DNA from: Symbiodinium natans
Lineage: Eukaryota; Sar; Dinophyceae; Suessiales; Symbiodiniaceae
Direction of reading: 5' to 3'
Length of the DNA: 64,000 bases
Assembly (NCBI GenBank): GCA_905221605.1
Contig: CAJNDS010002246.1
Span: 1,329,929-1,393,928 of the forward strand
Shown one piece after another: positions 62,760 to 64,000 of this stretch; within the stretch, counting starts at the first letter, position 1; each line of letters starts with the position of its first letter. The position numbers were made by a program, and so were the translations under genes. The notes under the pieces were generated by a model, which saw only the letters and a list, made by a program, of their open reading frames with translations, did no database searches and was not told the DNA's origin.

Positions 62760-64000
62760 TGTTCAGACGCTTCATGACGAGTTGGCTTTGCATTTTCCTT
62801 GCTCATGCATGCAGATGGATCATCGGCTCCGTCAATGTCGTGATCCAAGTCGTATGCAGGCAGCTCATCGGCCCCACAGGGAGCCGCATCACGGGCGAGC
62901 ATCAATCATGCAGGAATCAGAGCGTCCGAACCGAGAGGTCGACACCCCTTACCTGTGCTGCCCTGCACTTATATTCCTGAGGTACACAGTGCCAGCTCAT
63001 CAGGACCCGCCCAAGGGGTTCACACTGAGCCGCCGATTAGCTCAGTGCCAAGGACTGCTGCAGGTCTGCTTGAATGGAGCGAATCAGAGGACTCTTCGTA
63101 CCGTAACGAAGCCACAGCATTGTCAAACCTACACGTCCCTGAGATATCAACCAGCATTGCACCAGGTTCAGAGCAACCAGCAGTGGATGTGTCTCAGCCA
63201 CGGCCCCCGCCCAGGGGAGCCGATGCCCTGCTGGAATGGAGCGAATCGGAGGGATGGTCCGACAAGCTGGCAATTGAGTGCCACAGATCAGCCGTGCCCG
63301 CATCACACAGGCCCAGCAGCACCTGGAGGAGACGACGCATCACTTCGGAGTCAAGCCCTGAGCAAGGTCCAGGAACAGATGACTCACTGTCCACGGATGA
63401 CGCACCGATCAGGGAAGCACCAGGTAAGGGAATCGGGGTGTCAGGAGCAGCACTTGCACATGCAATCTCTGTCGGCACGTGTGGCGCCATCATACAAGGC
63501 CTTATACGACAGGTTCGCTCTCTGCCATCTAGGCAGCGCAAGCGCAAGGATGCCGACCTTCTGGCCATATGTGACTCCTTGGAGGGTCAGGCCGACCAGA
63601 CACTTGGGAGCCGTCCTCGGCCCCATCTCAGTGAGCCATGACCCAGCTGGCAGCATGCCCTGCAGGGAAATCGCAAAACAGATGCAGCTGCGACCTCAGA
63701 ACCAGTCACTCCTCCACATCGCCGATGTACATCACATCACTGGCTCTCGTGCACTCTTCTCAGCAGACCCCCAGCACAATCCCAAATACCTGGAAGTTGC
63801 GCGTAGATTGAGAACATCCTCATGGACATGCCTCCCACTCCTCACTACTCGACTGCTTTCTCTGCTCAGCTCTGAGGTCAGACTGCCATCATTGTCACGA
63901 TACTCCGGGATTCAATGTTGGTCAGCGCCTCACTGGAGCCCTGAAATCGATTGCAGCGTTCAGAGTCCTCCATGCTTCTCATGTCAGCATTGCAGTCGTG
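62668..64000 (+). other. Longest open frame of the window, running off the end
   Basis: In the frame of 62815 (ATG, MDHRLRQCRDPSRMQAAHRP) there is no stop from 62668 to 64000 (444 codons). Downstream of 63641, where the overlapping ORF ends, it reads MPCREIAKQMQLRPQNQSLL, HIADVHHITGSRALFSADPQ and YLEVARRLRTSSWTCLPLLT. Upstream part is His/Gln/Pro-rich. Either this frame or 62955-63641 is coding, or a shift between them joins both. Confidence 0.4.
62955..63641 (+). CDS. 228-residue Ser/Pro-rich ORF with internal duplication
   Basis: Open to TGA 63639-63641. Contains LLEWSESEDSS and, 60 residues on, LLEWSESEGWS with similar flanks (SSVPRTAAG / PRPPPRGAD). The C-terminal third, SGAALAHAISVGTCGAIIQG then LIRQVRSLPSRQRKRKDADL, is less biased. 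Unassigned; possibly an element protein. Fully overlapped by another open frame. Confidence 0.4.
   Translation: MLPCTYIPEVHSASSSGPAQGVHTEPPISSVPRTAAGLLEWSESEDSSYRNEATALSNLHVPEISTSIAPGSEQPAVDVSQPRPPPRGADALLEWSESEGWSDKLAIECHRSAVPASHRPSSTWRRRRITSESSPEQGPGTDDSLSTDDAPIREAPGKGIGVSGAALAHAISVGTCGAIIQGLIRQVRSLPSRQRKRKDADLLAICDSLEGQADQTLGSRPRPHLSEP

Noticed and set aside
1-64000. Dinoflagellate spliced-leader sequence (relic or gene)
   Set aside because: I looked for the SL core GCCATTTTGGCTCAAG and its complement by eye and did not find a match; a computed search would be needed to exclude it.

Overview
The window looks like nuclear DNA of a photosynthetic (core) dinoflagellate. The reasons are: many very small exons, all on the + strand for about 50 kb (dinoflagellates use one-directional gene clusters); splice donors that are often GC and sometimes GA as well as GT; short inverted-repeat elements lying exactly inside introns (introners); dozens of PPR-type and organelle-type exons; an ABA4-like carotenoid gene; and, at the right end, a decayed copy of an ORF family that I recall as widespread in Symbiodiniaceae. 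Interstitial CCCTAAA/TTTAGGG arrays (the plant/alga telomere motif) occur every few hundred bases from 0.4 to 51.8 kb. The genus cannot be fixed from the sequence.

Layout. 0-17 kb: scattered single exons and one four-exon gene (7.0-8.3 kb) between telomere-like arrays and TIR elements. 17-20 kb: a PPR exon, then a RING-CH / membrane / EF-hand gene and a kinase-tail-like exon. 20.7-25.25 kb: a complete nine-exon acyltransferase-3 (NRF-6-like) membrane protein gene of 584 codons. 27-31 kb: isolated exons, GA- and C-rich tracts and tRNA-like remnants. 32-35 kb: a multi-exon PPR gene. 36.6-37.9 kb: a small gene with a signal-peptide-like segment. 39.1-41.0 kb: a complete four-exon ABA4-like gene (158 codons). 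42-43 kb: a three-exon gene end. 44.6-45.7 kb: a GT-rich microsatellite block with a 100-N assembly gap. 45.9-46.4 kb: a degenerate ~115-bp tandem repeat. 47-51 kb: more exons and introners. From about 51.8 kb the character changes: telomere-like arrays nearly vanish (one small array at 55.45 kb), tandem repeats of ~57, 60/54 and 78 bp appear, and 55.7-62.3 kb holds frameshifted retroelement-like ORFs with a CCCH-like finger and a cytosine-methylase-like (PPC / ENP) domain. The last 1.3 kb has two long overlapping open frames.

Most genes were read by matching exon phase across introns. Where phases agree over many junctions (acyltransferase, ABA4-like, the genes at 7.0, 37.1 and 42.5 kb) I trust the model; elsewhere only single exons are listed. 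In these models the intron 5' end is often a TTTAGGG array beginning as GTTTAGGG, and a CCCTAAA array often lies just upstream of the 3' splice site. Other introns are TIR elements, one with a clear 8-bp target duplication.
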